The notes beneath the pieces were generated by a model. It worked only from the letters and a program-made list of their open reading frames with translations. It did no database searches and was not told where the DNA came from. Positions 46,413 through 59,710 of a DNA stretch of 64,000 bases are shown here, piece by piece. Source of the DNA: Sipunculus nudus (lineage: Eukaryota; Annelida; Sipuncula; Golfingiida; Sipunculidae); contig CM049306.1 in the NCBI GenBank assembly GCA_026874595.1, positions 32,690,019 through 32,754,018 on the forward strand, given 5' to 3'. Position 1 is the first letter of the stretch; every line of letters begins with the position of its first letter. The position numbers were made by a program, and so were the translations under genes.

Positions 46413-46640
46413 GACCGGCTTCGGTGGCTCAAAAATGGAGCACAAGACTCAAAGCCTGAAGATCGTGGGTTCGAATCTCCACAGAGGCGGTGAGATTTTT
46501 CACGGTAGTTCCCCACCCAGGGTGAGCGCTCTGCAGGCTTAATGGGAAGGCCGTGTCCAACGGCAGAGTTTCACTCACAAACGAGTGTGCCTTTCGGGGT
46601 TTCCCTGTTGTATGACCCAGGTATTGATATAGAAAAATAT
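46413..46640 (+). mobile_element. tRNA-derived SINE, first family
   Basis: Best preserved head: GACCGGCTTCGGTGGCTC, then GTGGGTTCGAATCTCC (B box). Body GTGAGCGCTCTGCAGGC, TTAATGGGAAGGCCGTG, CGAGTGTGCCTTTCGGGG and GTATGACCCAGGTATTG. Confidence 0.75.
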
Positions 46641-46980
46641 AGAAAAAAAGTTCGAAGGCCATTACCGCCAGTAGAGCATTTAATTCAGTCGTATACATTT
46701 GTACCCCTTATACATTTCACACGCGCCTCCATGAACTGAGAGCTGCAGCAGGCTGTCTTCCGTCCTTCATAAGAGTTTAAAGATAACTCTTTTCTAAGAC
46801 TGCTGTAATATTTGAAATTTACAAATACTAAATATTATGCCTTGTCTCATTACGAGTAAGAATACACATGAGGGCTGATTGTCTGTGTGCCTTCCTGTCC
46901 CACTGACAGATTAGTGACTGACGGGCTGACTGCCTGCCTACTTGCCAAATGACCGTTTGACAGGCTCAATAAAATAATAA
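46641..46980. other. Intergenic, no recognisable feature
   Basis: No coding signal. Many CTGNCTGNCTG-like words near 46880-46960. Confidence 0.4.
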
Positions 46981-47185
46981 TGGATGGATGAATAAATGAA
47001 GAAGGAAAGAAGGAAAGAAAGAAAGAAAGAATGACTGATTTACTGACCGACAGACTGGTTGCATGGCTGGATGAATGAATGAATAAATGAATGAATGAAT
47101 TAATTAATGAATGAATGGATGGATGAATGAATGAATGAACGAATGAATGAATAAATGCATAAATAAATGAATGAATGTCTACATG
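46981..47185. repeat. Imperfect (GAAT)n/(GAAA)n tetranucleotide repeat
   Basis: GAAAGAAAGAAAGAAT then long stretches of TGAATGAATGAATGAA and GGATGGATG variants over about 200 bp. Confidence 0.9.
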
Positions 47186-47919
47186 CCTGTATGACTGATT
47201 AACTCTCTGACCGGCTGAGGCATTTTACACTTGCTATTTTGATACCAATAAGCAATGGATTTCCATTAAGTGACAACCGGTGGTTTTATAAATGAGTTTT
47301 AGGAAAAGATTTTAAGGAAAGGGTCTTCTTTCATTGCCTGTATTTCATCCGAGTCAACAACCACTTTGATTGATTGCGCTAGGTTTTCGCAATCAACCAA
47401 CCTGCTTTTTGGTAGCTTTGTTCAGAAAACTACAGTACCTCCTATAACACGATATATATCATGGTGTTTTCGTTCTAAACAATATTCCATCTAATTAAGT
47501 TTAAATTCAGAAGCAGAGGATCATATTACGAACGGATCGGAAAAAGAGTGACGTGTCCGAGTGACGTGTCCGCATTACTGTTCCGGAATATTACAGTTAT
47601 TCGTTTAGGGATTTTCATCACTATCATACCATGTAAAAGTATGAATATACTATGACTAGAAATCTGCATTCCAAAGAATGCAGCATTCCGCCATGTGGTG
47701 GTGGGGAGGGGGGGGGGGGGGTTTATGGGATGCAGACGGCCGCTTACCTCAGAACTAAGAGCACACGTTTTAAAAACATGGTGCTGAGGTAAATAAACTG
47801 AGATTGCCGGTGCACCCAAGCAGTTTTGCAGATAACTACTGGACACCCTCACTCCGAAGGACATGGCGCTCGACCGCGACCTAAACAGGCGGGCAGGTGA
47901 TCTGAGGTTGGACCGTGAT
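47186..47919. other. Intergenic, no recognisable feature
   Basis: A G-run (about 12) near 47709. A short direct repeat GAGTGACGTGTCC at 47545-47570. No gene. Confidence 0.4.
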
Positions 47920-48175
47920 TGTATTTACTTATTGGTCCACATTCCCAGGTTCATTCGTGTGCTAATGTGACTGCACATTTGTGAATGTTCCTGGAAGTGC
48001 TTCCTGCATCCAGATCATTTTCCAGACCTACAGCAAAGTGTAATCGAATCTTCATCGGGCAGTTCCCGAGGTGCCCTGAAAATTTCATGGGAGTCCGTTC
48101 ATGATTGCCTTGTGAACAAACACACACACTAATACACCCTAGCACACACACGAGAAGGAATAAACTGGTGGAGAC
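47920..48175 (-). repeat. Dispersed repeat family B, copy 5
   Basis: TTACTTATTGGTCCACATTC, ACATTTGTGAATGTTCC, CATCCAGATCATTTTCC and GTGAACAAACACACACAC in the order of copy 2. Confidence 0.6.
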
Positions 48176-49134
48176 AATTATTGTATTTGCCTTATGAGCG
48201 TCAGAGCACTAAGCCTTTAGGGTAGGTTGCGTTACTACCCATTTAGGGCAATCTCCTGAATGTGTCAGATTTTGCCAAATCACGGACCCGCATAAGACCA
48301 TTCAACCAAACGAATGAACAGTGGAATCTTCGAATCTAGGCCGGTGATTCGTTAAAGAATATCACATGATCGTTTGTGACTGATAGGAATGGTTACTTTG
48401 GGTTTCTAGCAACAGTATGCTAGCCTGAGGGACGACAAAATCATGATGATTATTATAGACCATACATGCTGTTTGTATAAACTCAGACTTATACATACAC
48501 ATTGGCCTGGGTAGTTGAAGGGGATTCAGGCCTTCATGCACAAAGGAGATGGAAGAGAAAAAAAATGAACTATTTAGAGCATGGTGAAATTCATGTATTT
48601 TAACAATTAAAATTCAAAAACTTCGCTATTGGAGAGCTGAGCCCAGACATAAAACCTTCCTTCAGGAATATTTTGAATACTTGCAAAACTTACAAATATT
48701 TTTTTTATTTCCGCGTTTATTGGTTGAATACAAGTGTCATGGAAACGAGGAAATCATATCATATTATCATTCATTTTAAAATTTTATTTCTTTCTGAAAC
48801 AATGCATTTTATACGCAACTTGTATTTCTTAACTATTAGCAGTCAAAGACTTTTAAATGACAAAATTATACTCATTTGATTATCCAAAACTGAGACATGA
48901 CTTGGTATTTCCCCCCCCCCCCCACCCCCCCGATTGAGAAAAAATGGGAGGGGGACATGTCCTCCCACCCCCCCCCCCCCCCCCCACCTAATTGTGCCCA
49001 TGCACGGAGTGACAAATGACCCTTGATTATAACATTCAGTTGACCAATTTCAATATGTCTTAAAAGAAGCAGAATTAATGCACTGAAAGGGATAATTGTT
49101 GTGTATGTTTCGTACTTTTACGAAGAGTTTTAAC
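48176..49134. other. Intergenic with C-runs
   Basis: Two C-runs (48911-48928, 48968-48985) flank an AAAAAATGGGAGGGGGACAT block. No coding signal. Confidence 0.45.
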
Positions 49135-49375
49135 TTTCAGAAGTTTAAGTTTTGATATTAAGTGTTTTTGGGTACTCCAGTTAAATTTGCTATGACTAAT
49201 GAAAGAGACTTTGATGTGCCGTAACAAATGAATTCATACATTTGGATCATGTTTCGCTGTAAACAAATGTCACAATTGCACGTAACCGGCATCCAAACGG
49301 GCGCTCAGTATTAACGGAAAGTAAAGAAAATGTGCATGTTTCATTTAGGTCATTGATAATATGTACATGAACACA
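49135..49375 (+). repeat. Dispersed repeat family C, copy 1
   Basis: Shares GAAGTTT, TACTCC-GTTAAA, GATATGACTAATG-like, ACAGACTTTGATGTGCCG and GAAAATGTGCATG-CTCATTTAGG-like blocks with 54985-55240, same orientation. Non-coding. Confidence 0.55.
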
Positions 49376-50398
49376 AACCTATACATACACACACATTCAA
49401 CCGGGCAGAGAAAAAGAATACACGCCTACACACAGAGAGGTAGACAAACGGAGAAAAAAAGTGTCAACGATTGATGAGAACTTATGTTAAAGTAGTATAT
49501 TTTAATTTATGATATTCAATAAGTCTTTATTAAAGCCCGGCATAGGCCACTGACCTCAGACATGATATTTTCACTCAGGATTCTTTTTAAGTGTCTGTAG
49601 AAATTACAGAAGTTGCATTTTATGGCATATAAAGTAATAACCCCGTGTTTTACTAAGAAGAATTATGTAGAGTCAATGTATGGCTTATCTGCTTTCCGCT
49701 CCGTTCAGGCCATTTCATTACTTGTTATAACTATCCACCAAGGTGCCGTGATGTCTCGATGTTTTATTGAACTAAAAATCAATGGTCCATGCCGTATCGG
49801 AGTTTTACGGTGAGGTTTAATGCGAAATGCCTTCGGTCAATTTACTTATTCGGAGCCATAAGATCTCCTTTCTCCGCTTTGACTTGATAAGAACCAATAT
49901 TTCATTATATGCTGAATTACATTTAGTTCCGTCATTATATTAGAGCCCATTTACTGGCATCATACAATCAGCACTCTATTACACCACAAGTAGGATTGAA
50001 TTTCTCACATAACCTGGTTTGTATTTATTTTGCAAGATAAATAGAAAATATGATATCCTTGTGACGTCATACGAAAGAAAACTCCTAATTTAATTGTTTG
50101 ATTTACAACACTCTTGCTTATTTTATTTATCTTACTTGCGGTTGACAAGATTCCATATGTCAGTGAGGAACCAGATTGCACCGCAGGCGATAAGTCTTGT
50201 GCCTGCATGTTAAATATTTTTATAAATAAAATTTAAATTGATCCATTCTTTACTTTTGTTACTGCTACGTATACGCAGAGAAACTCAACTTCGTTGTTCA
50301 ACTAATGGAAGTCGTGTAACAAAATGGTGGAAAAATTAGCGCACTGAAGATTCTATGCAAAATGAATGCTTATAGATTATAGTATTTATATATATATA
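49376..50398. other. Intergenic, no recognisable feature
   Basis: No coding signal. Ends in a short (TA)n at 50388-50400. Confidence 0.4.
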
Positions 50399-50400
50399 TA

Positions 50401-50580
50401 GTGGCATCTCTCCTTACGGGCACTTCTGTACTAATTAAGGGCGACTCCTATTGACGGCCACTTACGGGTAGTCCTTGAATGTAGGTCCGGACATCCATAA
50501 CCTCCCTGCGAAGGGCATCTGTCTATTGCGGGTAGAATGTCCGGTCCTGACTGTTTTTGTGATTCGGAGGTTCTACTGTG
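50401..50580. mobile_element. Pogo/Tc1-mariner-like MITE, about 180 bp
   Basis: Left end GTGGCATCTCTCCTTACGG, right end reverse-complemented CACAGTAGAACCTCCGAATC. CAGTNGAACCTCTNNNNNNCGG ends, repeated CTATTGCGG/CTTACGGG/CTATTGACGG words inside and insertion between TATATA tracts (TA target) are the pattern of pogo-related MITEs. It abuts the LTR-like copy at 50602. Confidence 0.55.
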
Positions 50581-50601
50581 TATATATAATTGTGTGTGTA
50601 T

Positions 50602-51482
50602 TGTTACAGGTGTCTCTTTTGTTATGCGCTGTTGACATTCTGTTTCGTGTTAGGTTCAAGCCCTGGGCGTCAATCGCTATGGCGTGTAGAGACACAGCGC
50701 TCGGTTTATTCGTACTGGGTGAAAACTGGCGAGTAAAGACACAGCGCTCATGCTAATCTGGAATTTTCTGGGCTGATCGCGCTCTATGAGTTCGTGTCTT
50801 GTATTGTTCTTATGGCGCGTGTATATTATGTATTGCTTTGTTCTTTGGATTGTTCGTGAAACAGAAATTTCTAGGCTTATTGATGTGAAGCTATACATGT
50901 AAATAGGGGCTGTATTTAGAGCCGGCAGGGAGGAAAATACTAGCGGACACGGAAGATTGTGACTCTCTCATAAGTTTTTTTTACCTTTCAAATAATCTCA
51001 GAACTTACAGATATTCTACGGACTTTTACAGACTTAATACGAATTGTCTTCAGTTTTTCTTTGGGATTATTTCAAGAACTTCACTTTTGAATTACAACAA
51101 ATTGTTTTAGAGATTAAATCGGACTATTCTCTGAGAAGATTTACATGAACTGTTCATCTGGATAATTTGTGTTAAAGGACTCTTGTTGAGCTGTCACAGT
51201 GGTGGTATCCAGAAATTAAAGCCTGGGATCCGGACACTCTGGTGATGTACATTTTTATTATTGTTATACTGTGTAATTGTATTAATTTAGTGTATTGTAA
51301 TGTTATGATTGTTCTAAGAACAAATAATATATTATTTGTTATAAAAAAAAAACACTGACTTCTTTATTCATTTCCTTAGACATTTCACGCTGCCTAGTGT
51401 TGCGTAATCTGATTTTTTATCTCCGTAACAAAATTTGTGCTCGTCACGATTACGTGATCTGTTTTTATTAGGTTCCGTAACA
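50602..51482 (-). mobile_element. LTR-like element, copy 3, longest (881 bp)
   Basis: Plus strand TGTTACAGGTGTCTC to GGTTCCGTAACA, the inverse of copies 1, 2 and 4. It contains the segment missing from copy 1 (GAACTGTTCATCTGG). If it is an LTR, transcription might run along the plus strand here, where TAAATAGGGGCTGTATTTAG is the best core-promoter-like region and ATTTTTATTATTG follows downstream; this is inference. No target duplication is clear (GTAT against ATAT). Confidence 0.6.
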
Positions 51483-51659
51483 ATATAAACTTTGACAACA
51501 TGCAGAAGGAATAAATATAAAATACATGTCTTTACGTTTCTTTCAAAGTATAGCATAATCATTATAAATACGCCGGAAATAGAATATTGTTCTATTGAAT
51601 GTAATTTAAAAGACACAAGCACCAGAACCTATATAAGCTAACAATATGTTATCCTCCTA
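51483..51659. other. Intergenic, no recognisable feature
   Basis: Short non-coding spacer between two repeats. Confidence 0.4.
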
Positions 51660-51870
51660 ACAAATGATTGCCTCCGCTAGGAGAGTATGCTTTTATCCCC
51701 ATTTGCGTTTGTGTGTTTGTTCGCGACATAACTTACGCAATCTTCAACAGAATCTCATAAAACTTTCAAGGCATTTCGGTAAAGAGCCAAGAAAGTATTG
51801 ATTAGATCCGGATTCAGCTAAAGTCACGTATGCTCTTAATCAACCTGTTAATATGGACTGAATAAACGAA
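51660..51870 (+). repeat. Dispersed repeat family B, copy 6
   Basis: Starts CCTCCGCTAGGAGAGTATGC, then TTTGTGTGTTTGTTCGCG, CAGAATCTCATAAAACTTTC and AAAGAGCCAAGAAAG. It preserves the 5' part best. Confidence 0.65.
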
Positions 51871-52250
51871 TGTAAACTCATGGTGGAGGCTAGCGTTCCT
51901 TAGTATGCAGATTTCTAGATGAAGCCGTAATGTGGACAAAAAATATTAGCAGCGCAACGTAAATTGTGTATAAGATTGATTTATCAACTTTCTGTCCCTA
52001 ATTATAGTCATTATTATATTAGCTGAGGCAAAAAAAAAGGTGTTAGTTTATGTATCTGATATCATCCCGAAAGAGTCACTTTACACTTTGCCTTCCTGGT
52101 CTGGGGCCTGTTCATTCTTGTAGCTTTTATTGGCTGCCTAGGGAGTATTCACCTTAACACACGTCTTTGTAAACACAATAGGGTTATCAATTCTACATTT
52201 TGCCTGCCGCCCATGCATTGCCAGTTCCAATTCACTCCTTAGTTAAAAGA
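51871..52250. other. Intergenic, no recognisable feature
   Basis: No coding or repeat signal. Confidence 0.4.
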
Positions 52251-52325
52251 GCGTGCCCTTGTGGTGAAAACTGTGGTCGAGCGCCCTAACCATTAAGCCT
52301 TCACGCTCCAACGTCTGTTGATTCA
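52251..52325 (-). repeat. tRNA-like SINE head remnant, third family
   Basis: Reverse complement has AGCGTGAAGGCTTAATGG then TTAGGGCGCTCGACCACAG, resembling the D-arm side of a tRNA and the head at about 130-206. The B box is missing. Confidence 0.35.
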
Positions 52326-52705
52326 TGGATTCGCGCATTGACCCGTATTAATTTTTGTTTGGATGAATTACCGACACTGACAGAAGTTATAAGTGTAACA
52401 ATCTTTCATTTTTTATAACTCATTTATAATACCATGAATGGGGTGCTAATAAATGGAAGTGTTATTAATCACGAGACGAGACCTATATTCGGTTCAGTCA
52501 GTCAGTCCATCAGTCAGTCAGTTAGACGGTGATTCAGCAGTGCCACATTGAGCCCACTTTTTCCGGGACTCACACTTCGACTCGAGTGTCCTGGACTCAG
52601 ACGTGCACGTGTACTTGGAATTGGAGGCCAGGCTCGAGAAATCAGGCCGAGACTATCTAGAAAAAATATGTGACATATACACATGCAATCTGGAAAACCT
52701 ACCAT
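52326..52705. other. Intergenic with GACTC-like words
   Basis: 52500-52660 is rich in CAGTCAGTC and GACTC/GGACTC words. No coding signal. The 8-bp TSD of the next element is at 52698-52705. Confidence 0.4.
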
Positions 52706-53149
<444 letters not shown>

Positions 53150-53157
53150 CCTACCGT

Positions 53158-53739
53158 AAAGAAATGCATGTATGTTAACTAGAGACACACCGGTTTTCGC
53201 ATGTCCCATAGGTTCCATAACAAGTTCAGATTATATATCAAATTCTTTATCTGCATAAGGAGTTAATTGTAAAAAGCATGTGTAAATTAACATAATAAAA
53301 ATACCAAGGATCATCTCAATTTCCCATTTAAATTTGAAGAGACTGACATCAGTGATATTTGGGGGGGGGGGGGGTGCGCATGAGGTTGAAGCCCCATAAT
53401 ATTATGAAAACTAGGGGCTCAGGGAACGAGCAGGCACCATCTATAAGTGAACTTTCTACAAGGTTCACAGAAGCCTCAGAGCAAGATGTGTTTTACGCTC
53501 TTGCTGAAATATTAGTGAGAGTCTGTTGGTCAGAGTGATCCTTGATATTTTGATATTGTTTAACCTGTTATTTATATTTTTAGTGCCATATAGTTGAATA
53601 TCAAATAGCTGCGAGCACTGTGGAATCAGAATCGTTCATCAAATCGATGCGTTGTAATCCTTATAAATAATGTCCAGCTTATGTGGGTGTCCCTTTCATG
53701 TTGCAACAGAGATTACTCAGATTCGTGAAGATATTGCAA
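53158..53739. other. Intergenic with a G-run
   Basis: A run of about 14 G at 53361-53374. No coding signal. Confidence 0.4.
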
Positions 53740-53965
53740 GACCGGCTTCTGCGGCTCACGGGTGAACACAGAAGTCAAAGCCGGGAGATCGGGAGATCGA
53801 ATCGCCGTCGAGTCGGTGAGATTTTTCGCCGATGACCCCCACCCAGGGTGAGCCCTTTGCAGGCTTAATGGGAAGACAGTGCGCCTTTCGGGAATTCCTG
53901 GGGGGTATGACCCAGCAATGGGGACGATTACACACCAATGTGGCCAGCATATGTAGGAGTCCCAC
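53740..53965 (+). mobile_element. tRNA-derived SINE, first family
   Basis: Head GACCGGCTTCTGCGGCTCAC, degenerate B box (GAGATCGAATCG), body GTGAGCCCTTTGCAGGC, TTAATGGGAAGACAGTG and GACGATTACACACC. A deletion removes the middle compared with the 46413 copy. Confidence 0.7.
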
Positions 53966-54029
53966 ATTTCTAATCACTTTTATTTCGCTCCACTCTCTAT
54001 GCCTACCTGTACGACGAAATAAATTTATT

Positions 54030-54054
54030 AGGATTATATATATATATACATATA

Positions 54055-54092
<38 letters not shown>
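54030..54092. repeat. (TA)n microsatellite
   Basis: Imperfect at its left end (TATACATATATATTTATA) then about 18 perfect TA units. Confidence 0.95.
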
Positions 54093-54095
<3 letters not shown>

Positions 54096-54984
54096 AATTG
54101 AATGTATATATTTATAAACCCAAACAATTCTTTCAAGAGAAAGAACATCGTAAATGATATAAAAAGAATAATTGACTCCGAACCCAAATAACCAAGATGT
54201 GTTTTTTATTTAACCAATACAAAATTCGTACTAGCTTGAACTAATGAAAAATTGATATTATGACCACATGGATAAAGACCACTTGCATGGATATTGCAAG
54301 TTTGAGCGTGCATTGATCTAATTCTCAGGTTCCCATTAATTAATGAAAATCTAATCGGAGATATATAAAGCGAGCAGCGCATTTTAAAGGTTCATTCCAC
54401 AAGCCCTATAATGATTTAGATCAATTCAAAGGTTTTGATTTGATATAGGTTACTCAAGTTAATTTTAGAAATTAAATAATAGAAAGTTTCATATAAGTTC
54501 CCATGTTCCACAATGGAAGCTTTTAAGTTTAATTTTTAAAAATGCTCTGATTTTACAACGGTATATATATAGCATCGTCACTTTGTTCGGTTTGTATAGA
54601 TCTATTTTATCCTGAAAGGGCTGTGATTTACATCTCATGCCCCAATAAAAATATCATGAATATTGCGAAAATAGTTAAAAACATGAACGATTTACGCGAA
54701 ACTGTTCATGATCATGAAATGTGATCCCTGGTGTCAACTTCAATTTGCTCTCACGTCATTTACACATCCGGCTCGTTTAAACAAATATAAAACAAATTTA
54801 CCCGTTGTGATTTCAATGTACATTAATTAACTATACCATTCACACTTGGAACTGCAGAAAAACACTTTAGACATAAAACGTAATGTAATGGGAATCCCAT
54901 ATGTTTATGTCTTCAAATCTGTCAAAAGGATGACGCAAATAGCTCTGAGATGGATGTCAAAATCCACTTCAAGGTATATCATAT
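54093..54984. other. Intergenic, no recognisable feature
   Basis: ATGAATATTGCGAAAATAG near 54657 resembles the TCGCGAA MITEs, but no TIR is visible. No gene. Confidence 0.4.
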
Positions 54985-55240
54985 AAGAACTGTAGAAGTT
55001 TCAGGCTTGATGTTAATTTTTTTGTTACTCCCGTTAAAATTGATATGACTAATGTAACAGACTTTGATGTGCCGAATCAAATGGATCTATTTAGATCATT
55101 GTTCGCCCATAACAGATGATAGGATCCTTTACATAATCGTGTATCCAACCTGGGGGATCGAATAAATGAACAGTAATGAAAATGTGCATGCCTCATTTAG
55201 GCCATTGGAGCGATTAATAGTGTCATAAAAACAATTTACA
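54985..55240 (+). repeat. Dispersed repeat family C, copy 2
   Basis: GTTACTCCCGTTAAAATTG, ATATGACTAATGTAACAG, ACTTTGATGTGCCG and GAAAATGTGCATGCCTC align in order with 49135-49375. Confidence 0.55.
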
Positions 55241-56130
55241 AATTGGGCAAATTCGGAAAACCCGAGCTCTGTATGTTTGTGATAGGTCCATTTATACGCT
55301 TCATTTATCAGACTACTTTAGATAAAGGATAGCCACGTTAAGAATCTTATGCACCAACTAACAGATCTGACCGGACATGTGATTTCAAATCCAATTAGAT
55401 CTTGTTAATTTGTTTCAAGTTACAGGTTTTGCTGCGTTATTAATTGATTCACGTACGTTCTCACGACTGGTTATTAAATGTATTGTTAAATCTGGATGAT
55501 GACAAAGGACCCTTAATGTTTTCAGTGGTTCATGATAGAAATAATATGATTTTCAATGGCTCTGACATGAACTGATAAAAAAACATGCCATTCTTCATTA
55601 ACTGGTTCAGAAAACCGATCAATTTTTCAGGTTATTCTTAATATATGTATATCAAATGGAAACATTGCACCGGAGATTATGCAGGTTCGTCAAAATATTT
55701 AAAGAAAAATAGCGGCAGCAGTAATGTATTTTAAAAGACACTATTGTCATAATAATAATATTTTATGAATAAGCTCGTGTCGATCGGCCATGTAAACGTT
55801 TCTTCTCATACTCTGCTTTATAGGTACATTTACGTTTTCGGTTATGTGTGTACTTTTCACGCTGTTAGTTGTTTGAATACAAAGGTTTCACCAGTAAAAC
55901 CATCCCGGCACATAGACTTACAATAAGTTCAATTATGTCTGCGTGACCAGAGGTCCGATCTTTCGCATGCGTGACAACGCCCGACAATATAAGAAACATG
56001 AAAAGAAGAATAATCTCCAGTTGAAAGTTTGAAAATTCTTGATTTGTTTCATTTGCGAAGTAATGGAAACAGATGGCATACGAGCAATGTTGATGTTTTG
56101 CGATACTGATCGGGCATTATGTCAGCCTGT
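55241..56130. other. Intergenic, no recognisable feature
   Basis: No coding or repeat signal. Confidence 0.4.
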
Positions 56131-56966
56131 TGTTACGGAACCTAATATCAACAGATCACGTATGCGTGGTGAACATAAATTTTGTCAAGGGGATGAAAAA
56201 ATCAGATTCTGTAACACTAGGCAGCGTGAAATGTCTAGGGGAATGAATAAAAAAGTCAGTGTTTTTTTTTTGTTAACAAATAACTATAATTTATTCTTAA
56301 AACAAACCTAACATCACAATACAATAACACAGTATAACAGCAGTATAATAAACAAATCAATACAATCACACAGTAAAATCAGTATAGTACATGGATACCA
56401 CCACTGTCACAGCGATAAGTCCTTTAAAATGTATAAGCCGGACGAAAAGATCACACAAATTCTCTCGGAGAATATCAGTCTGATATAAAGCTTTTCTAAC
56501 AATCCAGAAAGTAAGCTGAAGACCAAATAAGATTCGTCACAAAATCGAGTAAAAAATCTGAAGAAAATCTATAATTGCCGCACTTATCGGAATAGGTACC
56601 ACAAACTGACATACACGCTTCTGTGTCCGCTGAAATATTCTCTCACCTCTCTCTCCGCTCTAAAACACAGCCCCCTATTTATAACTGTTCTCCTCAAGCC
56701 GAGAACATTCCATTGCTCGAACATTCTAAAGAATCTAACACAGTACACACGTTCAAAACCATACCAGAACAAACAACGTTGTGTATCTATGGTTCAACCA
56801 ATGCGGATTAAACCGAGCCTGCAACACCCGGCCAGGCGAGGCCGCTACAACACGTGCTACGCGTGACACACAAACAAAATGCCAACAGCACATGGAACAT
56901 CCGTGTGCACAATAAAACAATCATCTGTAAGACCGCTGCACACAATAAAAAGGGGCACCTGTAACA
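56131..56966 (+). mobile_element. LTR-like element, copy 4 (836 bp)
   Basis: TGTTACGGAACCTAATATC to CACCTGTAACA. Near the right end, a CACAATAAAA-containing segment is present twice (about 56885-56920 and 56938-56955), a local duplication that the other copies lack. No coding capacity. Confidence 0.6.
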
Positions 56967-59710
56967 CTATGAAAAACATGAGGAAACATTGACAGATACC
57001 TTAATATTAAGGGGAAACTACTTCACTTCTTGTATATTTATCATTCCTGATATGTAAATATGTCTCTTTAATTACGTCAATATCATTGACGTAACTGACA
57101 ATACTTACAATTGTATTAAAATCTCTTTCGATATCTAACCATCTTGTGTAGTAGTATGTAACTTTGAACGATTGACGTATGTATTACATGGTTGCTTCCT
57201 TGCAGTGTCGATATACTCTAGAATGGCCAAGCAGAACTGTTTTCTTATACCAGCCAGCTGTAATATATGATATGGTATACAAGGCGTGAATGTATCCTAA
57301 TTTCTAGGACTGATTACCTTTATTTGACGATTAAGTACAAATAAACTACCAGTTCTTTCTATATATGAAAATCTTTAAACCTTCAGTCACCGGAGACTCT
57401 ACTCTTAACATGAAAACGTTCAAATAGTTAAAAAAAACACTGAAAGGGAGGGAAAGCAGTCCAAGACATTTGCACGAAAATTCCCTACAGTCGGCAAAAC
57501 CGTGGTCGGTAATTCATGCACTCCAAGAGCAAGTATTTATACAAAAATAATAAATTCCCTGGTCAGTTATGAACACATCCTGGAAAGAAGATACTAAGTA
57601 AAAGACACCCTAATAATTGAATCACTAGGGGGCACTGACCTCAAGCACATTGAGATTTCCTATGAAAAAGTGTCATATTAAAATGATCTAGAATCCTTTT
57701 TTTCTGTAGCAATCCCAATAAGACAAAAGATGGTACAACATTTAAAAACAACAGCTATTACACCTTATTCCCCAAAGCCGTTCTGCCCTTGATAGTCTTA
57801 AGATAGGATTGCTGCAGATGTGACCTTGCTTGTTTATTTCGAATCTGCAAGGAATAAATGACAACATTGATTTTTAAACTGATAAGATAATAAGCTTTAA
57901 AATGGTTTCCGTTGCCAGCTTACTTCACGCAAAGCTTTAGGAAGTGACAAGTGACCTTGGGCCATCAGGTTTCATCAATTAAGCGAGAATAACCACATTT
58001 CCCCTACTTTTATTAAAACAATCATGGGACCTTAGGTGGCAGAATTTCTGTTGTCCTTTGTCCCATGTTGGGTGCAAGATTTAATGGACTTTAAAGAAAC
58101 TTTCGCATCAAAAAGCCTGTCATCCTGTCAGTGCTCTACTCAGCACTCTCTGTTTAAGTTCCTGCTGCACCAAGGGCTTACATGATTGTAATAAAAACAA
58201 GAAAAGTAGTCCCAGACCACAGCCTCCGCCAAGACCCTAGTCAAACTACACAACAGCACAGGAAAGGTTTGTCACGGTTCAACGAATCCATGCAAGGTCA
58301 CCTCCATCACAAAGCCGCCCTAAATACCGATGAATGGCTCTGTTATAATGAAATATCCTTATGTAACAATAAGATGGAATCCTCCGAATGAAAAACATGT
58401 TATGATGCTTTAGCTTACATCGTAGATATAATGAATGCGTTCTTGGAAGTTATCCTGAACATCAAAATCTGTTCACAACTTTCAGAACCTGAAGAAAAAT
58501 GTTAATATACGGATATACTAATGCTGCACACTATTTTCTTTGTGTTATCACATTTATCGGATGGTTTAAGCTTTCTTTATTTCCGACTTAGCTATGGTTT
58601 TATTGTTAAACGTTATTTGAACTTGATAACTAAGAGGTTTCTCTACTGGTCCTGCAAACCTCCCGCATCTATCCCTTTCCATTATTCATGTAATCAGCTT
58701 GATGGTATTTATGTTATCAACTGTGCCTTTACCGCTTTATATGATCAAAGTAAGGCAACGTTATACTAAACATAAAACAGACCATTGTGTGCATTCATTA
58801 TCGTTTTGAATAATCATATATCGGAAACCACATATTAAAAAAAACCTGAAGCTTATATTAATGAAGCTGTTTTTTAAAACACATTTGGTTTCACCCTTTT
58901 ACCGAATTCAGATCACGCAGGCTTAGTGCTATGTAAGAGAATAACATGAAATCTGTCTAATGACCAAGTTAGCATTTTGCAGAATGATGAAATAATGCTG
59001 CCATAAAAAGTAATAAAAAATTAAATATCTAACTAAACAATTGTGACAGTGTGACAAAGCCTAAAGGGTCTTCAATGTTTAATTAACATCACAAAGATAC
59101 AGATGATGATGATGATGATGGTCTGAAGATAGTTGTTGTTGTAGTGGTAATGCTGATGATGATTTGAGACAAAATAAAATAACATTAGTATTTATATTTA
59201 TCAGTCTATAATGAGGCAACAAAATACATCCATATTCAAGTATGAATTAATAATAAATCGGCTTAATACGTTTGATATACAAGGAACTGCTCATCTATAA
59301 AAATAGCTGCCATACAGTTCAATACAACATACTGTTCCATGGCTGGTGTACTGTCAAATGATTGATGTTAATGAAAAGAACACCTGAAGGTTAAGAAAAA
59401 AATGAGTTATGAAATTAAAGATACTAGGGACTTCCAGCTGGTCCCATCATTACTCTTTTATTGAGGTGGATGGCCAAAGGATGTTTCCTTCTCAGTTTCA
59501 ATGATTTTTATTTGTATTTTCTATGCTAAAATACAATGCTCTCCCATTGATTATATTACAATATGTTAGCATATTATTTAAAGTTTGGTTTGCTTTCCAG
59601 AATAGTGATGACGGCCTAACGTTGACGTTGTTCAGGCTATTTATCATACCATCGCCTACACATCAAACAATTAAAATATATTAAAGACATTTCAGTTCAA
59701 AAGTTTCCTT
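56967..59710. other. Intergenic, 2.7 kb without recognisable gene
   Basis: Short (GAT)n at 59103-59120. Open frames at 58182-58391 and 58521-58769 (plus) lack recognised motifs or splice context. The end of this stretch includes TTCCTT, the target site of the next MITE. Confidence 0.4.
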
